64,000 nt of DNA, from assembly GCA_001421095.1 (NCBI GenBank), contig LIIK01000008.1:11157-75156 (forward strand), given 5' to 3'. This stretch comes from Candidatus [Bacteroides] periocalifornicus. GTDB taxonomy: Bacteria > Bacteroidota > Bacteroidia > Bacteroidales > CAJPTX01. The notes beneath the pieces were generated by a model. That model was given only the letters and a program-made list of their open reading frames with translations, was not told where the DNA came from and searched no databases. The position numbers and the translations under genes are program-made. Below, piece after piece: positions 46,651 through 54,501 of this stretch (its first letter is position 1; every line of letters starts with the position of its first letter).

Positions 46651-46867
46651 TTTCGCTCTGGTATAGACTGGGAGGTGTTGATGGTATGTTATTTCACGGC
46701 TCGTTGCCCTCCTTAGTAAGGACGCGGTGTAACCCAACCCCAAGGGAGGCCCCAAACCGAACAAAGAAAGCAAAAGATATCAACGCCAATTGACTCTGAA
46801 ATCTTGCACGCCGGGATTTGAATCACTACCTAGTTGTGGCGTGCCTGTAGAACGGTTATGATCCACT
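46651..46867. other. Non-coding interval downstream of gwsS with a tRNA-like hairpin
   Basis: No gene is seen. Around 46806-46850 the arms GCACGCC and GGCGTGC flank the string GGGATTTGAATC, which read on the minus strand gives GATTCAAATCCCGGC, like the T-loop end of a tRNA. The matching 5' T-stem is absent, so it is not a functional tRNA. Confidence 0.35.
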
Positions 46868-47890
46868 TCACATTTCTTCGCTCCACTGCATACATTCCGG
46901 GTTATAATGGCATTTATAGGGTTTATCTGTAAGGTTTTCCAGAAAGGCTCTACAGTCATTGCAAAGATATCTGAACTCGCACAATTTACATACTGAAACA
47001 CGATCTGTGTTGATCATTCCTAAGGATTGGAATTTTTCATTACTCACAATATCTACTAACTGAACGTCATTCTGATCTATATTACCGTAGTAGCGAGGAA
47101 TACAGGGACAATTCATTACATCCCCTTCTGATGATATGAAGAGTTTCTTGTACAAGCAGCTGTTATATAACTTATTGAACATATAGGAGTGTACAGTCTT
47201 CAATCTGTAAAGAGTTCTCCTATTTATCACTCCACAGTCTCTGGGAGATGAAAAACATTGCTCTGAATAAAGTATGAATCCTATCGATTGGGATGTGAAT
47301 TCTGTTTTGATCTTCTTATAATAATTCTTTTCTTGGTTAAATACTATCATCGATAGCATCGGATATTTTTCTAGGAAAGAAATTGCTTCGTCTACATGAT
47401 TCCAATTCGGCTGGCAGATTATTAGTTCGATTGATAGCCATTCATGCTGTAAAAATGGCTGTAGCGTCTTGTCGACTTCTGCAAGCGATACAGGAAGGAA
47501 ATATCGAAACTGAAGATGCTGGCAATTCAACTTTGCGAGTTGTGCCGCAATATAATCATATCTATGCGCATGCTTCTCAATATCTATACATGCGATTTCT
47601 ATTAGGCACGGAGAGCAGTATATCTCCTCGATTTTTCTAAATCCAGTAATATCCTCCACTAGAACTCCAAGCCGGTAACGTAAGATAAAGTCGATAAATT
47701 GCTGTATGAATTCATGCCATTCCTCTCCCCATTTGGAAAAAATACACTCAATAGTTTCGGTAGAGAATTGCTCCTGCAAACCACACGGCAAATTTGGGAT
47801 ATAGAGGAGTTCTTCCCTTTTGAAATCAAGCACGAGCGTTCTTTTCGCTCCCTTGGTGAAAAAAACGTCTGGGAAAATAAGTAGATACAT
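46868..47890 (-). CDS. gwsS: Grasp-with-spasm SPASM-domain peptide maturase
   Basis: This 340-residue protein resembles the SPASM-domain maturase of grasp-with-spasm peptide systems. The N-terminal half (FTKGAKRTLVLDFKREELLYIPN) lacks the CxxxCxxC of radical SAM enzymes. The C-terminal SPASM-like region has the Cys pattern NSCLYKKLFISSEGDVMNCPC, then VCKLCEFRYLCNDCRAF and a final KCHYNPE. It is expected to bind auxiliary iron-sulfur clusters and act in recognition or handling of the precursor with the ATP-grasp partner; the exact chemistry is not established. Its ATG overlaps the stop of the 67-residue gene (TAATG), so it is translationally coupled. The gene is much more AT-rich than flanking chromosomal genes. 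Confidence 0.85.
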   Translation of the reverse strand: MYLLIFPDVFFTKGAKRTLVLDFKREELLYIPNLPCGLQEQFSTETIECIFSKWGEEWHEFIQQFIDFILRYRLGVLVEDITGFRKIEEIYCSPCLIEIACIDIEKHAHRYDYIAAQLAKLNCQHLQFRYFLPVSLAEVDKTLQPFLQHEWLSIELIICQPNWNHVDEAISFLEKYPMLSMIVFNQEKNYYKKIKTEFTSQSIGFILYSEQCFSSPRDCGVINRRTLYRLKTVHSYMFNKLYNSCLYKKLFISSEGDVMNCPCIPRYYGNIDQNDVQLVDIVSNEKFQSLGMINTDRVSVCKLCEFRYLCNDCRAFLENLTDKPYKCHYNPECMQWSEEM

Positions 47891-48093
47891 TATCCGTCAT
47901 CTTCATTTTTTGTAGTAAATCCATATATTGTAACGGATTTCCAACGATCACATAGGCTGTATTGACTATAGCCATGATATTTCTGGGAAAACGAGAAATT
48001 CTTTTTCTCAGAAATTAAATGCTCAGAATCAGCCTCCCATTCTTTTAGCTCTAAGCTTCGGAAAAAGAGCGGAAATGTTTCTTCTTGTGCCAT
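47890..48093 (-). CDS. 67-residue protein of the graspetide operon, unknown
   Basis: This small gene is tightly packed between the ATP-grasp gene (4-bp gap) and gwsS (overlapping stop and start), so it is almost certainly translated. The product MAQEETFPLFFRSLELKEW... is acidic at the start and aromatic and Lys/Ser-rich in the middle, with one Cys and a charged end. It has no signal peptide, no GG motif and no membrane segment. I do not recognise it. It could be a detached N-terminal part of the SPASM protein, a precursor-binding (leader recognition) protein, or a second substrate. The first two fit the operon position better. Confidence 0.7.
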   Translation of the reverse strand: MAQEETFPLFFRSLELKEWEADSEHLISEKKNFSFSQKYHGYSQYSLCDRWKSVTIYGFTTKNEDDG

Positions 48094-48097
48094 AGTC

Positions 48098-49078
48098 TTA
48101 CAGTAAGGACGCTAATTCTTTCTCTAGGTAGTAGTTGCAGGCTGTACCATAGGCCGTAAATTGCCCCACTGGGTTCACTTCGAGAAATACGTAAGCACCG
48201 TTCGAATCTACTACCAAATCAATAGCCCCGAATTGCAAATCCAAGAGTCGCATCAAATGGGAAAGCTTCTGAGCGATTGAATCGGGAAGTCTATAAGGAA
48301 CAATGCGAAGATCCTTTGGCTGGCAACGTCTTCCATCAATGGTTGCCCCTTCAAGTTCCTGCGTGAATAGGGCCACCGCATAGCAACGTCCAGCTATATA
48401 GATTACGCGAAGCTCAAATCGCTTTTCAATTTTTTCTTGAAAAAGCGCATGGGGAAAAGTATCTGGTATTGAGGACAGATCTTCCTCCGTCACCAGTGAA
48501 GTGTATGATATATAAGCGCTAGATTTTTGAACATCGTAAACCCCTTCATACATTGGCTTTACGATCATATCCCCTTTCTGCTTAATCAAATCTTTCAACT
48601 CGCTTTTCTTGTTTATGATATAAGTCGCTGGCGTTTTAAGCCCAATGTTTCTAGCTATTACAAGTACACTTAGCTTATTCAGCTCGCGTTTTTCGTATTC
48701 GCAGAGTTTAAAGCTTGCCTGCTTTTGAATCTGCTCAAAAATAAAAGCCCGATAAACGAGAAACTCGGTTTTTAGGAATTCCTTATAATGATCGATTTTG
48801 TAGGCTTCACATTTGTCATGCGGAAGATCTGCATGTGCCGTGGCTGGAGGTAGTGCTAGGTTGATTCCACATTTTCGATACCAAAAGCTCGTGATTTCTG
48901 AGATGTCAATATCCCTCGCACAGTAGATAGATCGGGCGCTCAGCTTCCCATTTGAGTATTTGAAATGAATATCATGACAATCCCCATTGAACCGGAAATA
49001 GTTTTTTCCCCAGAAGTAAAGCCAATCAATCACCCTAGAGGTGGCGAAATCATCTAATCGCGAGGATATAGCTATCAT
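48098..49078 (-). CDS. gwsG: Grasp-with-spasm ATP-grasp peptide maturase (graspetide ligase)
   Basis: This 326-residue ATP-grasp ligase is of the type that makes ester or amide crosslinks between Ser/Thr/Lys and Asp/Glu side chains in graspetides (microviridin-like RiPPs). The N-terminus MIAISSRLDDFATSRVIDWLYFWGKNYFRFN is typical of GwsG proteins. The central helix region leads to VLVIARNIGLKTPATYIIN and MIVKPMYEG (nucleotide lid). The end carries QFGAIDLVVDSNGAYVFLEVNPVGQF, with the E and N that bind magnesium. The start at 49078 is preferred over the longer open frame to 49207, whose extra 43 codons resemble nothing. It lies between the precursor and the 67-residue gene in an AT-rich operon. 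Confidence 0.9.
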   Translation of the reverse strand: MIAISSRLDDFATSRVIDWLYFWGKNYFRFNGDCHDIHFKYSNGKLSARSIYCARDIDISEITSFWYRKCGINLALPPATAHADLPHDKCEAYKIDHYKEFLKTEFLVYRAFIFEQIQKQASFKLCEYEKRELNKLSVLVIARNIGLKTPATYIINKKSELKDLIKQKGDMIVKPMYEGVYDVQKSSAYISYTSLVTEEDLSSIPDTFPHALFQEKIEKRFELRVIYIAGRCYAVALFTQELEGATIDGRRCQPKDLRIVPYRLPDSIAQKLSHLMRLLDLQFGAIDLVVDSNGAYVFLEVNPVGQFTAYGTACNYYLEKELASLL

Positions 49079-49236
49079 AAGTACAAAAAAAATTAAAATA
49101 GAGAGTTCCACCCGTGAGTAAGTAGAACCCTCTATCAAACTAAACCGCTTCTTGTAGCTATCGTATGGGATAAACGACGAGTTACAGCCTCTAACAAATA
49201 CATACAAAACCTACAGAAGTGCGTACCAAACTGATC

Positions 49237-49422
49237 TTACTTCAAGTCAGTCAGTTTTTCTGTATCAGCATCGCTATCTACATCCTTACCGCTGGCCTCG
49301 CTGCACTGCATCCCTGAAGACAACGTAAAGGAAAGATGCCAATCCCATTCCTTACCACCAAGAAGTTCTTCTTGCATGCTCTGTGGAATTTCAAAATCCA
49401 CATTGAAATTCTTAACATCCAT
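49237..49422 (-). CDS. gwsA: Graspetide precursor peptide (GwsA-like)
   Basis: This 61-residue peptide was called by eye; the only longer frame covering it is an artefact that merges with the upstream gene. The leader MDVKNFNVDFEIPQSMQEELL ends in the double-glycine motif LLGG (residues 20-23), a classic cleavage signal. The core (residues 24-61) has aromatic KEWDWHLSF, then a Ser/Thr cluster (T33, S35, S36, S41, S44), and then acidic residues (D47, D49, D51, D53, E55), with one Cys (C40). Donors followed by acidic acceptors are what a graspetide ligase needs. It lies 158 bp upstream of gwsG. Product structure and activity are unknown. Confidence 0.8.
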   Translation of the reverse strand: MDVKNFNVDFEIPQSMQEELLGGKEWDWHLSFTLSSGMQCSEASGKDVDSDADTEKLTDLK

Positions 49423-49463
49423 GATCGTAAGTATTTTGTGAAACAATATGAACACAACATCTA

Positions 49464-51767
49464 CTACAATCGCTGTACCTCGTCGGATACCTCGTTTGGT
49501 TTCTTCGTAGTTTTCATACCCCATCGGTACTGCACTGAGAGGAAGACGCCGCGAATCCCACCCCGCGAAAAGCTGTCCCGCTGGATTCCGTTGGTCTCCA
49601 GGAGGATGTTCTCGTAGGCCGTATTGAACATATCGTCGGCTATTAGCTGAGTTACGAGCTGCCCCCCGAGCCAGCTCTTCGATATGCGCCCATCTGCATT
49701 GATGTAGCCCTTCGTCACCCCGGTGGCATAGCTCCCACCGTGCACGTGGGAGCGTACCCCAAGAGTTAGGTTCCATCCCCACCCTACTGCGTACCGTACT
49801 CGCAGCGAGTAGGCCACGAAGGGGTGGGTGTAGCGTTGGCCATTGTAGCGCAGATCCTGGAGCTGCACGCCAACCTGCCCGTTTATGGAGAGATGCCAGA
49901 TCTTCGGGCTGAAGGCGAGCGCGGTGAAGTACTGGTTGTGGTCTGGCAGATTCATGGGGGCGACCAGCACTATGGCCTGGGCATCGTCATGCAGCCGCGC
50001 CACCTCAAAGACACGTGCGTAGACCCTGCTGTAGGAGACCTCCCACGATAGCCACCCGTAGGAGAGGTTGCATGCGACCTCGCGCAGCCGGCTGGTGCGC
50101 AGATTGGGGTTGCCATCCCAGCGGAGATACCGATTGTTCATGAAGTGGTTCGAGGAGAGCTGTTCGTAGGAGGGTCTATCCACCATCTCCCTGTACGCCA
50201 GCTCGAGAGCCAGATTATCAGACTCGTAGCCCAGGGTGACCACAGGGAGAAGATCGAGCGACCTGCGGCTCTGCCCGGGCTGTAGCACCCTGTCTGCGTA
50301 GTACCGATAATCCACGTACTCCGCCCCGAGCTGCCCTTGGAGCCTCCACTGCTCGCCCAGCGTGTAGGTGCAGCCCACGTAGCCCCCTAGGCGATCTTGC
50401 CGGAACTGATCGGAGGCGAGCTGCGCGCGGCTATACTCCCCTTCACGAGCTGTGCGTGCGTAGTCTGCCCCTAGGGAAAGTTCAAAATCGCCTAGTTTGT
50501 GGGAGAAATCCCCCTTGGCAAAGAGAAGGCGGGCGCGCGATACGGTACGGTAGGCATCTGGCACCCCGCCTGTCCCGTAGAGGATCGCCCGCTCCGATTC
50601 AGCTCCCGTCCAGTAGTAGCTGCCCGTGATAGCTGCGGTTGTCCGCTCAGTCTGGAAATCGTAACCGCCCCCCACGGTGTAGCCCTGATTTTTATCTAGG
50701 GTTTCGCTCCGGAAGGGCTGCTCTTCCCTTGTGGTTGAACCAGAGCGCGGGCGTAACTGGTGCGAGAAATCACCCGCTATCACAGTTCGTTTCCTACGGC
50801 TCGGCTGGGCATCTACATACAGGTTGAGCGTATGGCTACTGCTCAGATGGTAGAACAGCTTGGCGCCACCCGATAGCTCACGATTTTGTCGACGGCGATT
50901 CGCAAGCAGACGATTATCCACCGTACCCCGCGAGGTGCCGTAGTGGAACACCTCCTCATCGTGCAGGCGGTTGGTATTCTCAAATTCGTGAATCCCGAGA
51001 AGGATATCGAGCCGGGACAGGCTAAGGAAACCGCTTGCATCCGCAGTATTCGTCCAACCGTTACGCAGTCCGAATTTGTCGTAGAGGTCGAACCCGATAT
51101 ATTCGCTCCGCTTACGGTAGGTGTTGATGATGATGGCCGAGCCTACATTTACCCCGTACCGACCTGAGGGGTTCGTGGTGATCTCCACATTGCGAATCTG
51201 TGACGATTTCACGCGCGCAAGTTCGTTGGCATCCTGCACTTCCCGACCGTCTATGAATATGGCTGGCGTGCCATGCCCGAAGATGGACACCGCACCGTCT
51301 GTAACCTCCACCCGGGGCATTTCACGTAGCACATCGAGCAGCGTGCCGACTGCCTCCAGCTGAGTCCCCTGGATCTTCACCGTGGTGAGGTTGGCCTTCC
51401 GCTCGATGCGTTCCGCATCGCCCCGGACTACCACCCGCTCGATCTCCTGCACTGGAGAGTCGGCCACTACGATGCCAAGGTCAGTATCGCCTATCACGTT
51501 CACTGATATCTCTTGCAGATTCTGCCCGAGGTAGGTGAACCGTAGCCCGTAGTGACCCACGGAAACCGTGCCCGCCATGTGGCCTTGCGCATCGGTCCAG
51601 TACACTGCAGCGTGCCTCTGCTCCCCCTCGGGGGTGAATATGCAGGTAACATCGGGCAGCGGCCTACCTGTGCTATCCTGCAGCGTGAGGCTTACTCTAG
51701 CCACTTGGGCAACAGCCGGGGACACGGCAAGCAGTGACGCAACAAATACGGCTATCAATCTTTTCAT
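49464..51767 (-). CDS. Outer-membrane beta-barrel family (TonB receptor-like) protein
   Basis: This 767-residue protein belongs to the outer membrane beta-barrel family related to TonB-dependent receptors. A signal peptide (residues 1-20, AVSPAVAQ) is followed by a carboxypeptidase-regulatory-like beta domain (about 22-105, RVSLTLQDSTGRPLPDVTC). A plug-like region comes next (RVVVRGDAERIERKANLTTVKI, then FIDGREVQDANELARVKSSQIRNVEI). The rest is a barrel of amphipathic strands to the end. The stop is 41 bp before the graspetide precursor start on the same strand, so it is probably co-transcribed with it and may import, export or sense the peptide; that link is inference. Its G+C-rich codon use contrasts with the AT-rich gws genes. 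The C-terminus looks complete. Confidence 0.88.
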   Translation of the reverse strand: MKRLIAVFVASLLAVSPAVAQVARVSLTLQDSTGRPLPDVTCIFTPEGEQRHAAVYWTDAQGHMAGTVSVGHYGLRFTYLGQNLQEISVNVIGDTDLGIVVADSPVQEIERVVVRGDAERIERKANLTTVKIQGTQLEAVGTLLDVLREMPRVEVTDGAVSIFGHGTPAIFIDGREVQDANELARVKSSQIRNVEITTNPSGRYGVNVGSAIIINTYRKRSEYIGFDLYDKFGLRNGWTNTADASGFLSLSRLDILLGIHEFENTNRLHDEEVFHYGTSRGTVDNRLLANRRRQNRELSGGAKLFYHLSSSHTLNLYVDAQPSRRKRTVIAGDFSHQLRPRSGSTTREEQPFRSETLDKNQGYTVGGGYDFQTERTTAAITGSYYWTGAESERAILYGTGGVPDAYRTVSRARLLFAKGDFSHKLGDFELSLGADYARTAREGEYSRAQLASDQFRQDRLGGYVGCTYTLGEQWRLQGQLGAEYVDYRYYADRVLQPGQSRRSLDLLPVVTLGYESDNLALELAYREMVDRPSYEQLSSNHFMNNRYLRWDGNPNLRTSRLREVACNLSYGWLSWEVSYSRVYARVFEVARLHDDAQAIVLVAPMNLPDHNQYFTALAFSPKIWHLSINGQVGVQLQDLRYNGQRYTHPFVAYSLRVRYAVGWGWNLTLGVRSHVHGGSYATGVTKGYINADGRISKSWLGGQLVTQLIADDMFNTAYENILLETNGIQRDSFSRGGIRGVFLSVQYRWGMKTTKKPNEVSDEVQRL

Positions 51768-51918
51768 ACCACCAAGTTATAAACTATTTTTGGTTCAATA
51801 GCAAGCGTAGAGTCCAAAAAATATTTATTATACTATACTGTGCTAATCATCAACCGTTTAGCGATGAAAAAAAGAGAATAACCCATGCGACCCGGCTCGA
51901 AGATCGCCCAGAAAATTA

Positions 51919-52148
51919 TTATTGCTGACCAGTAAAAATACATTACAATTACTACAAATGACTGATAATCTTATAGTTATAGTCAAATTTAATGCAGGAG
52001 TTTACCTTTTAGACGGGTTATGCCAACTGCTATTATCAGGGTGTTTTTCGCCTGTTAGACCTTATATAAGCCTATATTTTGAAGTTATTGACTATATTCC
52101 TAGGAGATTTCGTAACCCCATCAAGTAAGTTTTACTGGATAGCAATAA
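51919..52148 (-). mobile_element. MITE-like element, family 2, right copy (230 bp)
   Basis: It starts TTATTGCTGACCAGTAAAAA and ends TTTTACTGGATAGCAATAA, near-perfect terminal inverted repeats. It is flanked by TA on both sides (51917-51918 and 52149-52150), consistent with a TA target. It is homologous to the inverted left copy at 46378-46600. The promoter of the outer-membrane protein gene (minus strand) should lie between 51768 and this element, but I find no good TAnnTTTG there. Confidence 0.8.
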
Positions 52149-52151
52149 TAG

Positions 52152-53180
52152 GCAATAGATTACGAGACGGGTGAACGGAGTTTCGGCTCAGTGGCAGTGG
52201 GCAATAATCTGGAGTATACTGACGATGGGATTAAGAACATAGCGGCCTCCCCCGCCTTATTTGCCAGCGTGGGGCTTTGGAGCAACTACACCCATGCCAC
52301 CTACACGCACAGCTGGCGGCAGCTCTACTACATGGGTTCTGTGGGGCTACAGGGCCTAGCGGTCAATGCTACGAGTAAGCGGCATGACTACTGGCGGCCA
52401 CGGGTAGCCGTGAGCCTTACATGGCGGTTGCCCCACAGGCAGTCGGTACGCGGGAGCTACTACCTCACCAATCAGCTCCCGGAGAGCCGGAATCTGGTGA
52501 CCTTCAACCAGTCGACCAACCCGTGGTTTCGCGAAGAGGGCAATCCCTACCTCGTCCCCATCCAGAGCCATCGTTTCAGCCTGAACTATGAGTGCGGGTT
52601 GGGCGATTTTCAGCTTCGCCTGCAGGTACGCCATAACCGCAACAGCCAGATGATAGAGCCCTACCTGAGGCAAGAGGGAGCGGTGCAGGTCCAGTCGTAC
52701 CGAAACAATGGCACTACGCTAGGCACCCATGCGGGGCTTGGGCTGAACTACCGAGGCGAGAGCATAATGGTATCGCTTACCTCTGAGTACTCGTGGGTGG
52801 CCTACAATGGGCAGCGGCCCAAGGGCTATGTGGGGGTAAGGGGCTTCCTCCGTTGGGATTTTGGCGACTTTTTCATGTACACCACCCTTGCCTGGCAGAA
52901 CCAGAGCTACACGGCCATAGGCAGTACCGAATACCCAGCCCCCCTAGAAGCCCACGTACAGATAGCTTGGCAGGCCACCAAGCGGCTCTACCTGGCACTG
53001 GCGCTGCCCTACTACTGGGGGGTGCGGAGCGAGATAACGCGGATCGGGCAGGCAGACTACACGAGCTACCAGCGCACCTACTACCAGGGGGCCAGCTTTC
53101 GCCCTTGGGTGCTGGTGGCCTGGACGCTGCGTAGGAACGCCGAGCAGGCCATAGAGAACCGGATGCCCGAGCCGCTGTAG
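52152..53180 (+). pseudogene. 3' fragment of a second outer-membrane beta-barrel gene
   Basis: About 342 codons encode only the C-terminal barrel of the same family as the gene at 49464: strands such as HSFSLNYE, RLQVRHNRNSQMIEPY and FLRWDFGDFFMYTTLAWQN, ending RRNAEQAIENRMPEPL. Coding similarity (IDYETGERSFGSVAVGNNLEYTDDG) starts right after the family-2 MITE and its TA, and an in-frame TAG at 52149 closes it. No signal peptide, plug or start codon of its own is present. The 5' two thirds are absent from the window. A GTG at 52191 could be misread as a start but leaves an export-incompetent protein. Confidence 0.75.
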
Positions 53181-53252
53181 CGCGCAGCCCGTTGAGCCAT
53201 GCCGCAGGGGGGATCTTTACGCGCAGCATTTGGCCAATCCGAGCCAAAGTAG

Positions 53253-53260
53253 TACCTTCG
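53253..53260 (+). promoter_or_regulatory. Near-consensus -7 box TACCTTCG for tRNA-Ser
   Basis: One base differs from TACCTTTG. It lies 4 bp before the tRNA 5' end, so the transcript would start at or just inside the precursor. The spacing is tighter than at the other tRNA. Confidence 0.45.
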
Positions 53261-53264
53261 CGTC

Positions 53265-53349
53265 GGAGGAATGGCAGAGCGGTCGAATGCGGCGGTCTTG
53301 AAAACCGTTGTACCGCGAGGTACCGGGGGTTCGAATCCCTCTTCCTCCG
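53265..53349 (+). tRNA. tRNA-Ser (TGA anticodon)
   Basis: This 85-base class II tRNA has acceptor GGAGGAA pairing with TTCCTCC and discriminator G. The anticodon loop CTTGAAA gives TGA. A long variable arm (GTACCGCGAGGTAC) and a T loop TTCGAAT are present. CCA is not encoded. It lies just right of the beta-barrel gene fragment. Confidence 0.95.
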
Positions 53350-53397
53350 CGGAGGATTCCCGGGCGTGAACTGCTGGGGGAATCTGGGGGAATTCCC

Positions 53398-53435
53398 AAG
53401 TGCTGCAACCCAAAATCTGGGGGCAGCACTTTTTT
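53398..53435 (+). terminator. Rho-independent terminator after tRNA-Ser
   Basis: AAGTGCTGC pairs with GCAGCACTT around a 16-base loop and is followed by a T run, 50 bp past the tRNA. It would end the tRNA transcript. Confidence 0.8.
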
Positions 53436-53699
53436 CATGCAGATACGGCGGCTGGGGATGTCATACTGCCGTTTTTGCCCATTCGCCTTCGTGCTCTTGT
53501 GGGGAGGAAGCTGCGCTGCTATCAGCTATTTGTTGGGGTGGGGAGCGCAGCAATGGGGGATGGCTCTCGTTGAGTTCGGCACTTCCTCTACCCAGATCTG
53601 CATAATCACCGCTTTGCACCAGATTCTTGCAGAAAAAGGGGAATTCCCGGCGCATTAATGGAGGGAGAGAACATGGGCACCCCTCCCTTCCCCCCTCTT

Positions 53700-53860
53700 C
53701 GTCCCTCCTCCCCGGTCGTACCATCCCCGTACCTGCGCCGTACCAACCTCGTACCTGCGTCGCTACATCCTCGGGTTTCGCCTAAGGCGAAATCCGAACT
53801 TGAAGCGACGGATGTGTCTGGTTGGTAGGAGGTTGGTATAAAGAAGGTGCGGAGGTGGTA
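53700..53860. repeat. Long-hairpin repeat, copy 2
   Basis: It contains CGTACCAACCTCGTACCTGC, CGTCGCT, CGGGTTTCGCCTAAGGCGAA, then TCCGAACTTGAAGCGACGG and GGTTGGTAGGAGGTTGGTA. It is the same family as 20217-20345, with more mismatches between arms. The 53436-53700 stretch has no credible gene. Confidence 0.65.
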
Positions 53861-53934
53861 GAATGCGCAAAAAGGGGGATGCCCTAGAGCATTTTCAGGG
53901 CTCGGTACGCTTGGCTTCTTACAGTGAGAGCGCA

Positions 53935-54230
53935 CTGCAAAACTCACATAAACGATGCGGCGTGGGCAGGTCGGGCACTCGTAGGTGGTCGGCCAACCGA
54001 TACGCGCCCCTGCAGCACTGCCCCTACCACGATCTGAAAACAGGGGTGGCGCTCCAATGCGTCGGGGCTCGCCAACCCTTTATAAGAACGCCGTGGAACG
54101 CTTATATCACGCCACGGCACGCTGTGTAGCTACAGTCTTCGGTAATTTGAATTGCGTAACTAAAACCGATTTACCAGCAAGAAGGGGAAATGTAAAAGCT
54201 TGGGTACATACGGGACTTTTGCAGAGGTCT
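53935..54230 (-). repeat. Decayed family-1 MITE and palindrome fragments
   Basis: A palindrome relic (AAACGATGCGGCGTGGGC) at about 53949 is followed at 54108 by a worn palindrome CACGGCACGCTGTGTAGC, TACAGTCTTCGGTAA, and a good family-1 end ACGGGACTTTTGCAGAGGTC finishing at 54230. The left TIR is not recognisable. 54231-54445 holds nothing clear. Confidence 0.55.
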
Positions 54231-54447
54231 CGCGCGAACCCTCCATCCTGGGGCAGCCCGCACGCGGTTTCATCGTTAGGTGTGTAGAATCGCGCTGCCC
54301 TCTGCGATATGTCGAGGCGTTTGTAGTGGCGTGAGGGGAGGGGCGTCGTTTAGATGGCTATCCTTGGAATCTGGGCAGAGTTGGACGGCCCCGCGGGCGG
54401 TAACCCCACTGCATGCCGTGGTCTGATAGGCCTTCCCCTGCGCGCAT

Positions 54448-54476
54448 AAAAAACGCCTGGGTGTTCCCCAGGCGTT
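54448..54476 (-). terminator. Rho-independent terminator of the symporter gene (minus strand)
   Basis: On the minus strand, AACGCCTGGG pairs with CCCAGGCGTT around a five-base loop, followed by a T run (seen as A on the plus strand). It is 26 bp beyond the stop of the 54502 gene. Confidence 0.88.
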
Positions 54477-54501
54477 GGTTGGGTCCCGTATGCCGGGCGG
54501 C

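Noticed and set aside
47890..48093. The 67-residue protein as the main graspetide precursor
   Set aside because: It has no GG leader motif or Ser/Thr-plus-acid core, whereas the peptide at 49237-49422 has both; a minor substrate role is not excluded.
49237..49782. A 181-residue minus-strand open frame covering the precursor
   Set aside because: Its first two thirds are antiparallel-frame shadow of the end of the outer-membrane protein gene; only the last 61 codons look like a peptide gene.
46378..52148. A complete insertion sequence or transposon with its own transposase
   Set aside because: No open frame in the window shows transposase motifs; the flanking elements are too short to code for one.
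52191..53180. An intact gene starting at GTG 52191
   Set aside because: Barrel-type coding similarity continues upstream to the MITE border, and there is no signal peptide or plug domain.
53461..53658. Possible small membrane protein (MSYCRFCPFAFVLLWGG...)
   Set aside because: It overlaps other equal-length frames, has no promoter or conserved look, and lies in a repeat-bearing gap after the tRNA terminator.
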